Shown: positions 7,268-9,489 of the stretch, piece after piece
How positions within the stretch are numbered: the stretch's first letter is position 1
Layout: each line of letters starts with the position of its first letter
DNA from: Spartobacteria bacterium
GTDB lineage: Bacteria; Verrucomicrobiota; Verrucomicrobiia; Chthoniobacterales; Terrimicrobiaceae
DNA length: 9,489 nt
Direction: 5' to 3'
Assembly: GCA_947487745.1 (NCBI GenBank)
Contig: CANKXQ010000038.1
Span: 1 to 9,489, forward strand
Made by a program: the position numbers and the translations under genes
Notes under the pieces: model-generated
Seen by the model: only the letters and a program-made list of their open reading frames with translations
Database searches by the model: none
What the model was told of the DNA's origin: nothing

Positions 7268-8958
7268 GCCGTCAATTCTCCAGACTCGTCTTCCTCGTCA
7301 CTGCCGTTTTCTTTGCGCTGTTTTTTATCTGGCCGATCAGCGAGACGCTTTGCGGGGCCTTTACCGGATCGGATGGGAAATTCACGATCGACTACATCGC
7401 CGAGGTTTTCCGGAACCCGCTCTATGTCGAGGGACTCTGGAACTCGCTCCAGATGGGGGTCTGGAGCACACTGCTCGCCGCTCTCATAGCCATCCCGCTG
7501 GCTTGGATGAGTGATCGTTTCCTTTTTCCCGGAAAATCCCTCCTCGGTGCGCTGGTGCTGGTTCCCATGATCATGCCGCCGTTTGTTGGCGCTATCGGCA
7601 TCAAACAAATCCTCGGACAGCAAGGCGCGCTGAATGCGCTTCTGGAGGACATGGGACTGCTCGATCCCGCGCACCCCGTCGATTGGCTCGGCGAGGGGAG
7701 AATCTGGGGCGTCATTGTTCTCAACGCCCTCCACCTTTATCCGATCCTCTATCTCAATGTCCTCGCCGCCCTTGCGAATGTGGACCCTGCGATGGAGGAG
7801 GCGGCCGAGAATCTTGGTTGCACCGGATTCCGCAAATTCCGCCGCATCACCCTTCCGCTCATCATGCCAGGCATCTTCGCCGGTGGGACGATCGTTTTCA
7901 TATGGTCATTCACCGAACTCGGCGTGCCTCTTATGTTCGACTTCACCCGCGTCACCTCGGTGCAGATTTTTTATGGCATCAAGGACATCGGGGGAAATCC
8001 CTTCCCCTTCGCGCTGGTGGTCGTCCTGCTCTGCGCCACGGTTCTACTCTATGCCGGCAGCAAGTTGCTCTTCGGGCGCGATTCGCATGCCATGATGGCC
8101 AAGGCGACCAGTCAGGGCGGCCCACGCCAAGCGGGATTGGCTATGGGACTCTTTTGCTCGGGGGTCTTCGGCTTGGTGACCTTCCTGGCCGTCCTGCCAC
8201 ACATCGGCGTGATCCTCGTGGCATTTTCCACGGATTGGTATCAAACGATCCTACCGAGTGGCTGGACGCTTTCGCATTTTGAGGCGGCTTTGGGACACAA
8301 CCTCACGCTGCCTTCGATCCAGAACAGCCTGAAATACGCCGGTCTGGCGACCATTCTCGACCTCGTTCTCGGAGTGGCCATCGCCTATGTCGTGGTGCGC
8401 ACGCGTCTCGCTGGGCGGCAGATTCTCGATGCCATGGCCATGCTTCCTCTCGCCGTGCCGGGCTTGGTTTTGGCATTCGGATATCTGGCGATGACGCAGG
8501 AGGGAAAGCCCTTTGCCTTTCTGAATCCCACCATCGATCCGCTGATCATTCTGGTTATCGCCTATTCAGTCCGGCGCCTGCCTTATGTGGTCCGTTCGGC
8601 GGCGGCAGGATTTCAGCAGACCAGCGTGACCCTCGAAGAGGCTGCGCAGAATCTGGGATGTCCACCGCTGCGGACGCTTCGCAGGATCACGATTCCCCTT
8701 ATCGCGGCGAATCTGCTCGCTGGCGGACTGCTGGCCTTTTCCTTCGCCATGCTGGAGGTCAGTGACTCACTCATCCTCGCTCAGAAGCAGCAGGACTTCC
8801 CGATCACCAAGGCCATTTACGAGCTTTATCAACTGCTCGGCGAGGGGCGCTTCGTCGCAAGCGCGCTCGGGGTCTGGGCGATGGCCTTTCTGGCTGTCAC
8901 GATCATCGGAACCAGCCTCATTCTCGGAAAAAAACTCGGCGCGATCTTCCGCGCGTAG
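7264..8958 (+). CDS. ABC importer permease, fused double-domain FbpB type
   Basis: This inner-membrane protein of 564 residues contains both transmembrane halves of the importer channel, so one chain replaces the usual permease dimer. About twelve hydrophobic helices are visible, six per half (roughly 8-30 to 247-270, then 291-322 to 531-555), joined by a polar linker at about 271-290. Each half has its own EAA coupling loop, which docks on the ATPase: EEAAENLGC at 178-186 followed by RRITLPLI (193-200), and EEAAQNLGC at 458-466 followed by RRITIPLI (473-480). The near-identity of the two loops shows internal duplication. This double-length form is known for ferric-iron and related importers (FbpB, SfuB). 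The first half also has a periplasmic loop around 117-145. The gene overlaps the binding-protein gene by four bases and ends the + strand block. Substrate is unassigned. Confidence 0.93.
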   Translation: MSRQFSRLVFLVTAVFFALFFIWPISETLCGAFTGSDGKFTIDYIAEVFRNPLYVEGLWNSLQMGVWSTLLAALIAIPLAWMSDRFLFPGKSLLGALVLVPMIMPPFVGAIGIKQILGQQGALNALLEDMGLLDPAHPVDWLGEGRIWGVIVLNALHLYPILYLNVLAALANVDPAMEEAAENLGCTGFRKFRRITLPLIMPGIFAGGTIVFIWSFTELGVPLMFDFTRVTSVQIFYGIKDIGGNPFPFALVVVLLCATVLLYAGSKLLFGRDSHAMMAKATSQGGPRQAGLAMGLFCSGVFGLVTFLAVLPHIGVILVAFSTDWYQTILPSGWTLSHFEAALGHNLTLPSIQNSLKYAGLATILDLVLGVAIAYVVVRTRLAGRQILDAMAMLPLAVPGLVLAFGYLAMTQEGKPFAFLNPTIDPLIILVIAYSVRRLPYVVRSAAAGFQQTSVTLEEAAQNLGCPPLRTLRRITIPLIAANLLAGGLLAFSFAMLEVSDSLILAQKQQDFPITKAIYELYQLLGEGRFVASALGVWAMAFLAVTIIGTSLILGKKLGAIFRA

Positions 8959-9022
8959 TCGTTCACGCCGCCGCGCGCTCGTGTAGGCGAGGTGGGATCA
9001 TGCGGTGTTGGAGGCTCATGAT
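8959..9022. other. Spacer between convergent permease and rtcB
   Basis: This 64-base spacer lies between two convergent stop codons. It holds no gene, and apart from the inverted repeat at its right end I see only short chance pairings such as CTCG/CGAG near 8978-8991. Confidence 0.5.
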
Positions 9023-9023
9023 C
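8996..9023. terminator. Inverted repeat between convergent genes; candidate weak terminator
   Basis: GATCATG (8996-9002) and CATGATC (9017-9023) are a perfect 7-bp inverted repeat around a 14-base loop, and a G-T pair can extend the stem by one. The right arm reaches the first base of the rtcB stop codon. No T-run follows on either strand, so rho-independent termination would be weak. The position between convergent genes is what suggests a terminator role. Confidence 0.4.
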
Positions 9024-9489
9024 TAATCCTCCGGTCTTTCCCCGCTCGGGGCCATTTTAACGACCTTTGGGTCAAACCTCGCCAGCACATCGACCAGGTC
9101 CGCCTGTTCAGCCATCACAGTGTGGATGTCCTTGTAGCAATCGGGAACCTCGTCCAAGCCCGCCGAAATCAAGGTGACTCCGCGTTGCCGAAGCATCGTG
9201 TTTGCATCCGTCCAAGAGAGCGTTTCCGTGGCCCGCTTGCGGCTCATCCGCCTGCCCGCCCCATGCGAGGCCGAGTCGAGAGAGTTCTTGTTCCCTTTCC
9301 CCCGGACGAGAAACCCCGGGGACGCCATCGAACCAGGAATAATCCCGAGCACCCCGGCCGCGGCTGGTGTCGCTCCCTTGCGATGGACAACGAATTCCCT
9401 GCCGAAGTGCTCCTCCTTCCACGCAAAGTTGTGGTGGTTCTCGATGTCGAGCATCACCTCGGCCCCGAGGTTGGCGGCGATATGGCGGT
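9023..9489 (-). CDS. rtcB: RNA-splicing ligase RtcB, C-terminal part (5' end beyond window)
   Basis: RtcB joins RNA ends bearing 2',3'-cyclic phosphate or 3'-phosphate to 5'-hydroxyl ends, using GTP and Mn2+, in RNA repair and tRNA splicing. About 154 C-terminal residues are present, and the frame stays open through the window edge. Recognisable motifs are ENHHNFAWKE (metal-binding histidines), VVHRKGATPA, LGIIPGSM, FLVRGKGN and SASHGAGRRMSR. The His in SHGAGR (codon at 9263-9265) is the residue that carries the GMP intermediate. DEVPDCYKDI and VMAEQADLVDVL follow, and the protein ends in PSGERPED. The ENHHNFAWKE/HRKGATP wording resembles the archaeal and actinobacterial-like RtcB branch more than E. 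coli RtcB. It is convergent with the transporter operon and not functionally linked to it. Nothing in the fragment looks damaged. Confidence 0.95.
   Translation of the reverse strand, partial: RHIAANLGAEVMLDIENHHNFAWKEEHFGREFVVHRKGATPAAAGVLGIIPGSMASPGFLVRGKGNKNSLDSASHGAGRRMSRKRATETLSWTDANTMLRQRGVTLISAGLDEVPDCYKDIHTVMAEQADLVDVLARFDPKVVKMAPSGERPED

Overview
This is a GC-rich, densely coded bacterial chromosome segment. It carries six complete genes on the + strand and the 3' end of a seventh gene on the - strand, which converges on them. The cysK/TPR pairing, the divergent PEP carboxylase and the long solute-binding protein would fit a Verrucomicrobiota or Planctomycetota-type bacterium. That is a family-level impression without a marker gene, so the phylum is a weak inference. 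I saw no tRNA, rRNA, CRISPR array, insertion sequence, phage gene or broken gene.

Layout. Positions 1-73 are an AT-rich leader with no gene. Positions 74-2833 encode phosphoenolpyruvate carboxylase (ppc), the anaplerotic enzyme that makes oxaloacetate. After 64 bases comes cysK (2898-3881), O-acetylserine sulfhydrylase. It overlaps by one base a small membrane-anchored TPR protein (3881-4537) with YfgM-like architecture. After a 54-base gap containing a possible hairpin, three tightly packed genes encode a binding-protein-dependent ABC importer of the ferric-iron/polyamine/phosphonate superfamily: ATPase (4592-5662), solute-binding protein (5669-7267) and a double-length permease (7264-8958). 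A 64-base gap with a perfect 7-bp inverted repeat separates this block from the C-terminal part of an RtcB RNA ligase, read on the - strand and cut by the window end.

How the genes work together. The importer genes form a self-contained transport operon: periplasmic binding protein, one polypeptide carrying both membrane halves, and an ATPase that presumably works as a homodimer. cysK and the TPR gene are probably co-transcribed and translationally coupled. ppc and cysK both serve central carbon and amino-acid metabolism but may be independent transcription units. rtcB belongs to RNA repair or processing and is only a neighbour.

The most unusual points are a PEP carboxylase that appears to lack two of the four residues forming the aspartate-inhibition site, and a solute-binding protein with a long extra C-terminal region and only half of the tyrosine pair expected of an iron binder. 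I found no clear undescribed multi-gene system. These two proteins are the best leads.
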